A stretch of DNA of 64,000 bases, from NCBI GenBank assembly GCA_018402085.1, contig JAGYJM010000002.1, positions 3,053,501-3,117,500 on the forward strand, read 5' to 3'. Numbering within the stretch: the stretch's first letter is position 1; the number at the start of each line of letters is the position of its first letter. Both the position numbers and the translations under genes were made by a program. This document shows, piece by piece, positions 51,558 through 60,900 of the stretch. A model generated the notes under the pieces. It saw only the letters and a list, made by a program, of their open reading frames with translations, made no database searches and had not been told where the DNA came from. The stretch comes from Flavobacteriales bacterium (GTDB lineage Bacteria; Bacteroidota; Bacteroidia; Flavobacteriales_D; Sanyastnellaceae).

Positions 51558-51646
51558 TTTCGAATTTTTTTTAAAATGTACAGACCCTGTGCCTCGCACA
51601 GATGTCAAAGAAAACGAATAGGAACGTTCTAAATATGAACGGAGTG

Positions 51647-52408
51647 TTACTTCTCCTCCGCCGACTCTTTTTCCTGAGGAGCTTCTTTCTTCTTCTCACT
51701 TGCGCGCTTGTCTTTTTCGAGCTGACGCTCGTTCAGACCTTCCGAAATCGCACCGGTGACGTACTGAAGCACCTTTGAAATCGACTTTGAAGCGTCATCA
51801 TTTGATGGGATCGGGAAATCCGCTACCCGTGGATCTGAATTAGTGTCGACCATGGCGAAAACGGGGATCCCAAGTTTCTTCGCCTCAGCAACAGCAATGT
51901 GTTCTTTCATCACATCTATCACAAACAGGGCTGCCGGCAGGCGGCTCATGTCGGCAATAGACCCGAGGTTTCGCTCCATTTTAGCGCGCTGACGGCTCAC
52001 GTGCAGACGCTCACGCTTAGACAAAGTGGCGAAGGTGCCGTCTGTTTCCATTTTGTCAATCTGACCCATTTTGCGAATGGCCTTACGAACCGTTGCAAAG
52101 TTGGTCATCATACCCCCAGACCAGCGCTCGGTCACGTACGGCATGTTCACCTCTTTGGCCATTTCCGTAACGATTCCTTTTGCCTGTTTCTTCGTAGCTA
52201 CGAAGAGGATTTTCTTTCCGGACTTTGCGATCTGCTTCATTGCATTCGACGCTTCGTCCAGTTTGACGATGGTTTTGTAAAGATCAATGATGTGGATGCC
52301 CTTCTGCTCTGAGAAGATGTACGGAGCCATGTTAGGGTTCCACTTACGCTTGAGGTGACCAAAATGTACACCTGCTTCAAGAAGCTCTTCGAAAGTTGCT
52401 TTTGCCAT
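51647..52408 (-). CDS. rpsB: 30S ribosomal protein S2
   Basis: A 253-residue protein: FEELLEAGVHFGHLKRKWNPNMAPYIFSEQKGIHIIDLYKT, KILFVATKKQAKGIVTEMAK, YVTERWSGGMMTNFATVRKAI, LPAALFVIDVMKEHIAVAEAKKLGIPVFAMVDTNSDP. The last 25 residues are a Lys/Glu-rich tail, common in Bacteroidota S2. Gap to rpsI is 104 bp. Confidence 0.97.
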   Translation of the reverse strand: MAKATFEELLEAGVHFGHLKRKWNPNMAPYIFSEQKGIHIIDLYKTIVKLDEASNAMKQIAKSGKKILFVATKKQAKGIVTEMAKEVNMPYVTERWSGGMMTNFATVRKAIRKMGQIDKMETDGTFATLSKRERLHVSRQRAKMERNLGSIADMSRLPAALFVIDVMKEHIAVAEAKKLGIPVFAMVDTNSDPRVADFPIPSNDDASKSISKVLQYVTGAISEGLNERQLEKDKRASEKKKEAPQEKESAEEK

Positions 52409-52512
52409 GTTTACCTTCCTTAGTTAAAGCAACGCCCGGGTAGTCTTCACTGAGAATCCCGGACGTTTGGATACTAAACCTATTATAAATTGTATACAGA
52501 CCTCGCGGCGAA

Positions 52513-52899
52513 TTAACGCTTAGAGAACTGGAATTTCTTACGTGCTTTCTTCTGACCAAATTTCTTGCGCTCTACCATACGGGGGTCACGCGTCATCAGT
52601 CCGTCAGCTTTCAATACTGGTTTCCACTCCGGATTTTCTTCAACCAATGCTTTCGACAACGCGAGGCGAATCGCCTCAGCTTGTCCGGTGATGCCACCAC
52701 CGCGCACATTGACTTTTACGTCGTATTTGCCTTCTGTTTCAGTCAGCGCAAAAGGCTGGTTGAGCTTGTATCGGAGAATCGGATCCGGGAAATAATTCTC
52801 GAGATCACGCTTATTGATTTCGAACTTGCCGCTCCCTTCTTTGAGGTAAATGCGTGCAATCGACTTTTTACGACGTCCTGATGTATTCTTGACTTCCAT
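52513..52899 (-). CDS. rpsI: 30S ribosomal protein S9
   Basis: A 128-residue protein: SGRRKKSIARIYLKEGSGKFEINKRDLENYFPD, VRGGGITGQAEAIRLALSKALVEENPEWKPVLKADGLMTRDPRMVERKKFGQKKARKKFQFSKR. The C-terminal SKR reaches the P-site tRNA in known ribosomes. Twelve bases after rplM. Confidence 0.97.
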   Translation of the reverse strand: MEVKNTSGRRKKSIARIYLKEGSGKFEINKRDLENYFPDPILRYKLNQPFALTETEGKYDVKVNVRGGGITGQAEAIRLALSKALVEENPEWKPVLKADGLMTRDPRMVERKKFGQKKARKKFQFSKR

Positions 52900-52911
52900 T
52901 CTTCAGAAGGC

Positions 52912-53361
52912 TTATTTTTTCAATTCAAATTTTTCCGGCTGCTGTGCCTGGTACTTGTGCTCAGCACCGATCACCACGTGGAGATTACCGAAGATCTGAC
53001 GACCCAATCGGTTTTTAGGCAACATGCCCTTTACCGCCTTTTCTACGATGTCTGCTGGCTTGCGCTCCAGCACCTGGCGTGCTGTCCGGACCCGCTGACC
53101 ACCGGGATAACCCGTGTGACGGATGTATTTCTTGTCGTCCCACTTCGTTCCGCTCAACTCAATTTTCTCAGCGTTGATGACAATTACGTAATCTCCACCA
53201 TCGACATGAGGCGTGAAAGAAGGCTTGTGCTTGCCGCGCAGGAGACCTGCCACTACGGTAGCAAGGCGACCAAGGGTCTGCCCTTCTGCATCAATCAACA
53301 GCCATTTTTTATCTACTGCCTCTTTTTTCAAAGACAGTGTCTTGTAGCTCAAGGTATCCAC
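52912..53361 (-). CDS. rplM: 50S ribosomal protein L13
   Basis: A 149-residue protein: [66 protein letters not shown], then HTGYPGGQ and [36 protein letters not shown] pick the GTG at 53361 since [10 protein letters not shown] is the conserved Bacteroidota start; an upstream ATG at 53418 would add 19 unrelated residues. First gene of the operon. Confidence 0.95.
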   Translation of the reverse strand: MDTLSYKTLSLKKEAVDKKWLLIDAEGQTLGRLATVVAGLLRGKHKPSFTPHVDGGDYVIVINAEKIELSGTKWDDKKYIRHTGYPGGQRVRTARQVLERKPADIVEKAVKGMLPKNRLGRQIFGNLHVVIGAEHKYQAQQPEKFELKK

Positions 53362-53550
53362 TATGCTTACAATTAACGGGTTAATCGTCCCCAAAAACGG
53401 GCTGCGAAGATAGTGCAATATTCTTGATGTGGCAAGTGCGTGGCAGAATAATTCACAACACCGCCCCGGTTATGAACAGTTTTGGGGTCGGGACCGGGGG
53501 GTTGGAATCGGGAGGGGGCGGTCGACCGTCCCTGATTTCTTTAATCCAAT

Positions 53551-53613
53551 AAACGGGCGCGATAAATAAACGGACGCGATAAATATACGGACGCGATAAA
53601 TCGCGTCCCTACG
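53551..53613 (+). repeat. 17-bp tandem repeat ending in a GGAC/GTCC hairpin
   Basis: Three units of ACGGACGCGATAAATA at 17-bp period; the last runs into ATCGCGTCC, closing a 20-bp hairpin related to family C. Confidence 0.75.
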
Positions 53614-53679
53614 GAAAACCGATGTCCTCGGCACGCAGCACAAACACGCGTTGCTCTCCAGGCCCCCGACTCCCGACAG

Positions 53680-53705
53680 AAAAACCCGCCAAAAGCGGGT
53701 TTTTC
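53680..53705 (-). terminator. Terminator after tRNA-Val
   Basis: AAAAACCCGC / GCGGGTTTTT around CAAAA, directly after the tRNA 3' end in its direction. Confidence 0.85.
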
Positions 53706-53709
53706 TTTG

Positions 53710-53784
53710 TGGGCATTACTGGATTCGAACCAGTGACCCCTACCCTGTCAAGGTAGTGCTCTAAACCAACTGAGCTAAATGCCC
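53710..53784 (-). tRNA. tRNA-Val (anticodon GAC)
   Basis: 75 nt cloverleaf on the minus strand: acceptor GGGCATT / AATGCCC, D arm GCTC/GAGC, anticodon arm CTACC-TTGACAG-GGTAG (anticodon GAC), T arm ACTGG-TTCGAAT-CCAGT, discriminator A. CCA is not encoded. Confidence 0.93.
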
Positions 53785-53818
53785 CAAGGGGTTACAAAAG
53801 TAATAAACTGCGACTTAC

Positions 53819-54121
53819 TTAATCATCATCCTTGCTGTCTTCGTCATCGCTGTTGTCAAACTCATAGTCTGACGAATCGGCGAATTCATTCAGCGTAAAG
53901 CCTTCATCGGTGTAATCGTCGATCACCTCCAGCATTTTTGTATTGATCTTAAACAGATAAATGGCTTCCTCCGTGCGGATCTCCAGCCCGCGAAAGGAGG
54001 TTCCATCGGGTTTGCGGAATGTGACAAGGTCATCGATCCCGAAGCCTTCAGGATACTCCCCGGCAATCATCTTCAAGTGATCGCCATTGACGGATTGGTA
54101 GTCTTTGATGATTCGTTTCAC
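53819..54121 (-). CDS. Small conserved protein with acidic tail, function unknown
   Basis: About 100 residues from a GTG at 54121 (MKRIIKDYQSVNGDHLKMIAGEYPEGFGIDDLVTFRKPDGTSFRGLEIRTEE). A small beta-rich body (DDLVTFRKPDGT, AIYLFKINTKMLEVIDDY) ends in an Asp/Glu/Ser-rich tail (YEFDNSDDEDSKDDD). Bacteroidota have many such small proteins with the YPxGF..DLVTFR pattern; role unknown. The longer frame upstream runs back into the DHS-like gene in another frame, so the GTG start is preferred though not certain. Lies 22 bp after that gene. Confidence 0.7.
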   Translation of the reverse strand: MKRIIKDYQSVNGDHLKMIAGEYPEGFGIDDLVTFRKPDGTSFRGLEIRTEEAIYLFKINTKMLEVIDDYTDEGFTLNEFADSSDYEFDNSDDEDSKDDD

Positions 54122-54143
54122 TTCTGAAAACAGCTTTGCAATA

Positions 54144-55112
54144 TTATAAATCCAGCAACCAGCCAAACACCAAAGGCGCAACAATGGTAGCGTCCGACTC
54201 GATGATAAAGGTAGGCGTTTGTTCTCCGAGTTTACCCCAGGTAATTTTTTCATTCGGAACGGCTCCCGAATACGATCCGTAGCTTGTGGTACTATCAGAT
54301 ATCTGACAAAAATACGCCCATAGCGGCACTTCATCGCGCCCCATGTCTTGATGCAGCATTGGCACCACGCAAATAGGGAAGTCTCCGGCAATTCCTCCAC
54401 CAATCTGGAAGAACCCGATGCCTGCCCCGACAGCCTGCTTTGTATACCACTCTGCCAACCACATCATATATTCAATTCCTGACTTCACCGTTGAGGGCTT
54501 CACCTCGCCCTGCAGGCAGTGAGCCGCGAAGATGTTGCCAAGGGTTGAGTCTTCCCATCCCGGACAAATAATCGGGAGGTTCTTCTCGGCTGCCGCGACC
54601 ATCCATGAATCCTTAGGGTCAATTTCATAATACTGTTCAAGCACTCCACTCCGAATGGCTTCGTAAAAATATTGGTGCGGAAACTTTCTTTCATCCGCCG
54701 CTTCTGCGGCGACCCAAAGATCAACCATGTGCTGCTCAAGCCTTCTGAAAGCTTCCTCTTCCGGGATGCAGGTATCCGTCACACGGTTGAGCCCGCGTTG
54801 CAGCAGCGCCTGCTCATCAGCTCTGGTCAGATCGCGGTAATTCGGCACCCGCTCGTAATGGCTGTGCGCCACGAGGTTCATCACGTCTTCTTCAAGGTTC
54901 GCACCGGTGCAAGAAATGATGTGCACCTTGTCTTGCCGGATCATCTCTGCAAGGGTTTTGCCCAGCTCGGCCGTACTCATCGCCCCGGCAAGCGAAACCA
55001 GCATTTTACCTCCTTTTTCAAGGTGTGCTTCATAGCCTTTCGCTGCGTCTTTGAGCGCGGCGGCATTGAAGTGCAGGTAATTGCTTTCAATAAATGATCG
55101 AATCTGTCCCAT
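54144..55112 (-). CDS. Deoxyhypusine-synthase-like enzyme
   Basis: A 322-residue NAD-dependent family member: KMLVSLAGAMSTAELGKTLAEMIRQDKVHIISCTGANLEEDVMNL, PIICPGWEDSTLGNIF, GFFQIGGGIAGDFPICVVPML and SYSGAVPNEKITWGKL, where the WGK lysine corresponds to the catalytic Lys of deoxyhypusine synthase. Bacteria lack eIF5A, and related enzymes in bacteria are thought to make homospermidine or act on polyamines (family knowledge). Its ATG overlaps the speB stop by one base. A family A hairpin encodes AAEAADE. Confidence 0.87.
   Translation of the reverse strand: MGQIRSFIESNYLHFNAAALKDAAKGYEAHLEKGGKMLVSLAGAMSTAELGKTLAEMIRQDKVHIISCTGANLEEDVMNLVAHSHYERVPNYRDLTRADEQALLQRGLNRVTDTCIPEEEAFRRLEQHMVDLWVAAEAADERKFPHQYFYEAIRSGVLEQYYEIDPKDSWMVAAAEKNLPIICPGWEDSTLGNIFAAHCLQGEVKPSTVKSGIEYMMWLAEWYTKQAVGAGIGFFQIGGGIAGDFPICVVPMLHQDMGRDEVPLWAYFCQISDSTTSYGSYSGAVPNEKITWGKLGEQTPTFIIESDATIVAPLVFGWLLDL
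54692..54711 (-). repeat. Family A hairpin inside the DHS-like gene (sense)
   Basis: Minus strand CGCCGCAGAAGCGGCGGATG. In frame it gives AAEAADE. Confidence 0.77.
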
Positions 55113-55966
55113 TAGTCTTTCAGCAAATTGTAGGTGAGTAATTTATAATAAAGTTTAGCGGCCAGAAAATCAGAAGAGCGCTCGTTGGGGTTCGGACAAA
55201 GTTCTACGATGTCAAAACCGACCACGTTGCATTTTCGGGCCACTTGTTTCAGCAGGCCCAACACCTGATACCAGCCGAGGCCGCCCGGCTCAGGCGTGCC
55301 GGTTGACGGTAGAATCGCAGGGTCAAAACCGTCAAGGTCGATGGTGATATACACATTTGACGTACTGGCTGCCAGCACCTCGTCATACCACTCCTGGTCA
55401 TCGCGTTCGTGGCAATCCTGTGCCATCCATGTCTTGCTGACGTTCATAAACTCCTTCTCGCTGATATCCATGCTGCGGATGCCTACCTGCAGCAGATTGG
55501 TGTGCTTCGATGCCCAGTGCAGGGCGCAGGCGTGATTGCAAGCCGAACCTTCGTACTCCGGGCGCAGGTCAGCGTGGGCGTCGATTTGCAGCACAGTGAG
55601 ATCATCCCACGCTTCTGCGTGGGCCTGAATAGAACCGATCGAAATCGAATGTTCACCACCAAAAAGCGTCACCATGCGCTGTTCGGCAATCACCTGACGC
55701 ACGCGCTTGCGCACGGCTTCTGCCATGGCCTCCGGAGAGCTACTTTCCGTTACCGGCTCACCCAGGTAAACACCCTCGCGGTAGACCTCCGTTCCGGTCT
55801 CGATGTCGTACAATTCCATATTCTCGGAGGCATTCAAAAAGGCTTCAGGCCCTTTATCTGCGCCTTTTACCCAAGTGCTCGTGCCGTCATAGGGCACGAG
55901 GATCAGCTCTGCCTTCGCTGTTTCTTTCTGCGCGAAAGCCTGGTCAATTCCTGCGTATGTCTTCAT
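55112..55966 (-). CDS. speB: Agmatinase (ureohydrolase family)
   Basis: A 284-residue binuclear manganese enzyme that splits agmatine into putrescine and urea. Metal motifs: FGGEHSISIG (His), LQIDAHADLRPEYEG (D-A-H-A-D) and ITIDLDGFDPAILPSTGTPEPGG (D-x-D-x-x-D-P). Overlaps the speA stop by 4 bp and the DHS-like start by 1 bp. With speA directly upstream, agmatinase fits better than arginase. Confidence 0.93.
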   Translation of the reverse strand: MKTYAGIDQAFAQKETAKAELILVPYDGTSTWVKGADKGPEAFLNASENMELYDIETGTEVYREGVYLGEPVTESSSPEAMAEAVRKRVRQVIAEQRMVTLFGGEHSISIGSIQAHAEAWDDLTVLQIDAHADLRPEYEGSACNHACALHWASKHTNLLQVGIRSMDISEKEFMNVSKTWMAQDCHERDDQEWYDEVLAASTSNVYITIDLDGFDPAILPSTGTPEPGGLGWYQVLGLLKQVARKCNVVGFDIVELCPNPNERSSDFLAAKLYYKLLTYNLLKD

Positions 55967-57372
55967 TTCTGATGGTTTGAATAGCCCAGCAAGCCGAGCA
56001 TTTGTGCCGATTCTTGTTCTTCGCTGAAGACCTTCGTAACGACATTTCCTTCTTCATCACGGTCAATCAGGATATGCTTCGGACCCGGAATCAGGCAGTG
56101 GTGCACCCCGCCATAGCCTCCAATACTGTCTTGATAGGCTCCGGTATTGAAGAACCCGATGAAGAGTTCTTTCATATCACTGAATTGCGGGAGGTAAATG
56201 GCGTTGATGTGCTGCTCTGAATTGTAATAATCATCGCTGTCGCAAGTGAGTCCGCCCAGAAAAACCCGTTCATAGTTTTTATCCCACCCGTTGACCGGCA
56301 GCATGATGAAGCGTCGGCTGATCGCCCAGCTGTCTGGCAGCGTGGTCATAAAAGACGAGTCGATCATGTTCCAGCGCTCCCGGTCATTTTGCTTCTTCTG
56401 ATAGAGCACTTTGTAGAGCGCTCCGCCACTTTCGCCCACTGTAAAAGAGCCAAATTCAGTGTAAATATGTGGCACGTCAACACCTTCTTCTTCGCAAGTC
56501 GTTTTGATCTGCTCAATGATGGCGTCAATCATATAATAATAGTCATACTCAAAACCCAGCGAGTTTTTGATCGGGAAGCCACCACCGATGTTGAGCGAAT
56601 CGAGGGTCGGACATTCCCGTTTCAGTTCGCAGTAAACCTTCAGGGTTTTGTTGAGCTCGTTCCAGTAGTAAGCGTTATCACGTATGCCCGTATTCACGAA
56701 GAAGTGAAGCATTCTCAGCCTGAGTTCAGGGTTTTGCTCTTTCATCTGCCGATAAAACGGCAGGATGCTACGGTATCCGATGCCTAAGCGGCTGGTGTAA
56801 AATTCAAACTTTGGCTCCTCCTCCGAGGCAATGCGGATACCTACATCGAGCGGATGCTTGACGTGGCGCGCGAAGAGCTCAAGCTCGAACCCGTTGTCAA
56901 TGATTGGCATTATGTTATGCATCCCTGCGCTCACCAGGTCATTGATCTTCGTGATATACTCCTCTTTTTTGAACCCGTTGCAGATGATGCGCTTCTCCGC
57001 CGGAATCACGCCATCTTTAAAGAGATGCGAAACAATGTCAAGATCAAAAGGTGAGCTCGTTTCAATATGCGCCCCCGCACGCACTGCCTCTTCAATCACA
57101 AAGCGGAAGTGCGAACTCTTGGTTACATAGCAGTAGTGATACTCTGCCTGGTAATTGTGGGCTTTCATGGCATCCTCAAACCAACTGCGTGCCCGGCGGA
57201 TGTTCTCGCCGATTTTGGGCAGATAATGAAATTTGAGCGGTGTGCCGTGCTCTCTGACCAACTCCATCAGCGATACGCCGTGAAACGTCAGGTTGCCATT
57301 GTCGTCGAGACGGAACTCCTCCTGTGGCCAGTCGAATGTCTGCTCGACAAGGTCGATATACTTGGTTTTCAT
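55963..57372 (-). CDS. speA: Arginine decarboxylase, short Bacteroidota type
   Basis: A 469-residue fold-III PLP enzyme that makes agmatine from arginine. Landmarks: NYQAEYHYCYVTKSSHF (the Lys here is the PLP lysine), GAHIETSSPFDLDIV, LDSLNIGGGFPIKN (phosphate loop), HIYTEFGSFTVGESG, VFLGGLTCDSDDYYN and FFNTGAYQDSIGGYGGVHHCLIPGPKHIL. It is shorter than the 650-residue E. coli enzyme, as usual in this phylum. First gene of the polyamine operon; an Arg-rich small ORF lies about 95 bp upstream. Confidence 0.93.
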   Translation of the reverse strand: MKTKYIDLVEQTFDWPQEEFRLDDNGNLTFHGVSLMELVREHGTPLKFHYLPKIGENIRRARSWFEDAMKAHNYQAEYHYCYVTKSSHFRFVIEEAVRAGAHIETSSPFDLDIVSHLFKDGVIPAEKRIICNGFKKEEYITKINDLVSAGMHNIMPIIDNGFELELFARHVKHPLDVGIRIASEEEPKFEFYTSRLGIGYRSILPFYRQMKEQNPELRLRMLHFFVNTGIRDNAYYWNELNKTLKVYCELKRECPTLDSLNIGGGFPIKNSLGFEYDYYYMIDAIIEQIKTTCEEEGVDVPHIYTEFGSFTVGESGGALYKVLYQKKQNDRERWNMIDSSFMTTLPDSWAISRRFIMLPVNGWDKNYERVFLGGLTCDSDDYYNSEQHINAIYLPQFSDMKELFIGFFNTGAYQDSIGGYGGVHHCLIPGPKHILIDRDEEGNVVTKVFSEEQESAQMLGLLGYSNHQK

Positions 57373-57959
57373 TAGTCTTAAACTTGAAAATAAAAAGAAA
57401 GAAATAAAAGGAAAGGAAAAGAGTAGGAGGCAGGCGCCACTTGTAAAGACAACGTCAAGTTAACAAATCAGATCCTCACCGGATAGGTGCGGAAAGCCTG
57501 CCGTAGCGCTGAGAAGCGAAACATCCGCAGCATTGCGGTCAATCGGTATGAAACGGGTCTTGGTTTCACGGGCACGAAATTCAGCATTTAATGGTATTTG
57601 ATCGGCAACTCACTAAAAATTTTATTTGCTTGATTATCCGCGTATTAACGACGCCGATTCGGAAATTCACGAAACAAACGCTCATTCAACCCGCTTTTTA
57701 ACGCTCGCTGCGAGAATAACCGTGCGCCTGCACATGTGATTCCTTATTCTTGGAACCACATTAAGTGATATGCACACTCATTACTCCGGAACATGAAAAC
57801 ATGCCGAATCGCTGCCTTGCGCCCTGCAACAGTAGCCTGCACTACCGGCTTACACCTCGCTACCGACCACCTAATCGCCAGAAACAATCTCTTAATGACA
57901 AGAAATTGAAGCAATGTGATTATTGCGTATCTTTAGCCCTTCACCAGATAACCTGACCA
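57373..57959. other. Divergent region between speA and the M36 protease
   Basis: 587 bp. It carries the speA leader ORF (57468-57533), a pyrimidine-rich stretch just before speA (57385-57425) and, on the other side, the promoter region of the protease gene. No other gene or repeat is seen. Confidence 0.55.
57468..57533 (-). CDS. Putative Arg-rich leader peptide upstream of speA
   Basis: A 21-codon ORF from ATG at 57533 to TGA at 57468. It starts MLRMFRFSALRQAF and has five Arg codons (positions 3, 6, 11, 15 and 20) using CGG, CGC and AGG. It ends 95 bp before the speA ATG. An arginine-rich leader before an arginine-consuming enzyme suggests control by ribosome stalling; no classical terminator/antiterminator pair is obvious. 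It may also be chance. Confidence 0.4.
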   Translation of the reverse strand: MLRMFRFSALRQAFRTYPVRI

Positions 57960-60900
57960 ATGCTACGTCTTGTCTTTACCGCTCTGATGGTATTCATTGT
58001 TGCCCAAATCAACGCACAACAATCCACTGATCTCGCAACAGAACTGTTATCGTCAAAATTCGCTGATCGCTTTGAACCAAGCGATCTGCAAGGGTGGATT
58101 CACCACCGATCCATTAACAACCGCGAAAGCGGATATACCTACCACTACTATCAGCAAAGTGAGTCAGGCGTGCCCATTCACAATGCCATGATGACCATCG
58201 TGACTTCACCTGAGGGCGGCGTCATTCATGTTGCAGACCGCTTCATCGCAGGTAAAACGCGATTGAGCAAAAAAAGCACGGCTGGTACAAATCCCGAGCA
58301 AGCACTCAAAAGTGCGGCACGACATCTCGGAGTAAATGCCGGTGATGTGTCGGTCATGGAAGTGGGATCTGCACCTCTGATGGAAGGCATCGCCGAAGCC
58401 GAAGACCTTGCGCTGGAACCAATTCCTTTCCAACTGGTTTATCAAAATCTTGACGATCAGCAGCTCGCACTGTGCTGGGAGTTTGTCATTCGCATGAAAG
58501 ATCACCAAAACTGGTGGCAAATACGCGTAGATGCAGCCACAGGTGCTGTGCTTGACAAAAACAACTGGATCGTCAATTGCGGCGCTTCGCACCTCTCTGA
58601 TGGTGAGCACTCTGCCTCTTGTCTCACAGAAGTGCCAGGCCGAAACCCACTGCTTCGAGCAGCCGATGCTACACCGGAAGCAACTCCCGCGCCCCTTATG
58701 GCCAATAGCTATAATGTATTTCCTGAACCTCTTGAATCACCCTACGATGGGTCTCGCTCGATTATTTCCCTTCCGTGGAACAACAACCTGACAGCCTCTC
58801 CTTTCGGCTGGCACGACACCAATGGATCGGCAGGTGCCGAATACACCATTACCCGCGGAAACAACGTCTGGGCTCAAGAGGACCGGAATGGTAACAACGG
58901 CACCGGGTTTAGCCCGGATGGCGGTGCCGCTCTCGACTTTGATTTCCCCCTTGACCTCACCCAACAACCGGTCACCTACCAGGAAGCCGCCATCACGAAC
59001 CTTTTTTACTGGAACAATCTTTGCCACGATATTTTCTACAACTACGGGTTCGATGAGCAGAGCGGTAACTTCCAGGCCAACAACTACGGAAACCCCGGAT
59101 TTGGTGGTGACGAGGTGCTGGCGGACGCACAAGATGGTTCCGGTACGAACAATGCCAACTTCGGCACCCCGCCTGATGGTCAGCGACCAAGAATGCAAAT
59201 GTTCGAATGGACGTTCGCTGCAGTTCCAAGCTTCACTGCCAACGGCATAAGCTACACTGCCATAACTGCATCTTTCGGCCCTAACACTGGTGTTTACTCC
59301 GGGGAGTTGGTTCTTGCTAACGACGGCTCTGGAGAACCTACCCTTGCGTGCAACGCATTGGTGAACCCGCCAGACTACAACGGTAAAGTTGTATTGATCG
59401 ATCGCGGCACCTGTACGTTTGTCGAAAAAGTACTCAACGCACAGGCCGAAGGTGCAATAGCCGTTATCGTCGCGCAGAATACGGGCGACGCACCATTCTC
59501 TATGGGTGGCGCTGAACCGGCTATTACCATTCCCTCGGTCATGGTTTCTCAAGCTGATGGACAGGCCTTGAAGGATGCAATGAACAACGGCACAGTCAAC
59601 GTGAATATCGATCTGCCTGCTTCAGTCAATCGCGACAGTGATCTCGATAATGGGGTGATCGTGCACGAATACGGACACGGAGTGTCTATTCGTTTAACAG
59701 GCGGCGCAGGCAATGTAAGTTGCTTGTTCAATAACGAGCAAATGGGTGAAGGCTGGAGCGATTACCTGGCGCTCATTCTCACAATGAAACCCGGTGACGC
59801 GGCAACAGATGCCCGCGGAATCGGTAATTACTCCCTCGGTGACGGACCAAATGGAGTCGGTATTCGTCCGTTCCCCTACTCCTTCGACCTTGGCGTAAAC
59901 CCGGTGACGTACAATGATATAAGCGGGCTTTCCATTCCGCACGGGGTGGGTTCAGTATGGTGCTCTATGCTATGGGATATGACCTGGCTCCTTGTTGATC
60001 AGCACGGTTGGGATCCAGACATTTATAACGGTACCGGGGGTAACAATATCGCCTTGCAACTCGTTATTGAAGGTTTGAAACTCCAACCATGTGAACCCGG
60101 CTTTGTAGATGGTCGTGATGCCATCTTACTCGCCGATCAACTGCTTTATGGAGGGCAACACCAGTGCCTGATCTGGGAAGCATTTGCCCGTCGTGGACTT
60201 GGTGCTGGTGCTTCGCAAGGCAGTTCAAACAACGTAGGCGACGGAATAGAAGACTATTCCACCCCTGGCAGTTGTGACATTCTTATCAGCAAAACAAGCG
60301 CCGGTGAAATGGAAGCCGGAAGTACCATGACGGTGACTCTTGAAGTCACCAATAATACCGGTGGTCAGGCCACCAATGTGACCATCAATGATGCCATACC
60401 TGCCGAAGTGAGTTATGTGGATGGGTCGGCATCTTGCGCTGTAACGGTCAACGGCAATGACCTTACCTTTAACCTCGGTTCGCTGAACAGTGGCGAAACG
60501 GTGACTTGTACGTATAGTGTTGAAGCTCCTCTTGACCCATTCTCCGTATTCCAAATCAATGACGATGTAGAAGGTGGACAGGCCGATTTTGTTGTTGAGA
60601 CCGGTTCAGGCGCGTTCCAATGGTCATTGAACGGCACGCGATTCAACAGTCCGAGTACCTCATGGTTTGCACCGGATCCCGGAACCATCTCAGATCAGTA
60701 CCTCGTGCTTGAGAATATTTCCGATGTCAACCCCTCAACTTTCCTCAGTTTCTGGCATTTCTTCAATACCGAGACCGACTGGGACGGTTGTGTGATGGAG
60801 GTCTCCACGAACGGCGGAGGCAGTTGGTCTGATTTAGCTCCTTCGATCACACAAAACGGTTACAACTCTACCATCAATACCAACCCTGACAGCCCTATCA

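Larger units (their letters stand above)
53362..53709. other. Intergenic region with 17-bp tandem repeats and terminator
   Basis: Between rplM and tRNA-Val. GGGACCGGGGGGTTGG-type G-rich words (53496-53520), a 17-bp tandem ACGGACGCGATAAATA (three units, 53551-53613) ending in the perfect hairpin GGACGCGATAAATCGCGTCC, then a terminator. No gene. Confidence 0.6.

Noticed and set aside
53490-53525. Possible G-quadruplex (GGGACCGGGGGG..GGGAGGGGG)
   Set aside because: Four G runs exist, but nothing ties them to a promoter or gene; too weak to report as a feature.
57373-57467. Riboswitch before speA
   Set aside because: No known riboswitch core could be recognised; only a weak stem and a pyrimidine tract are present.
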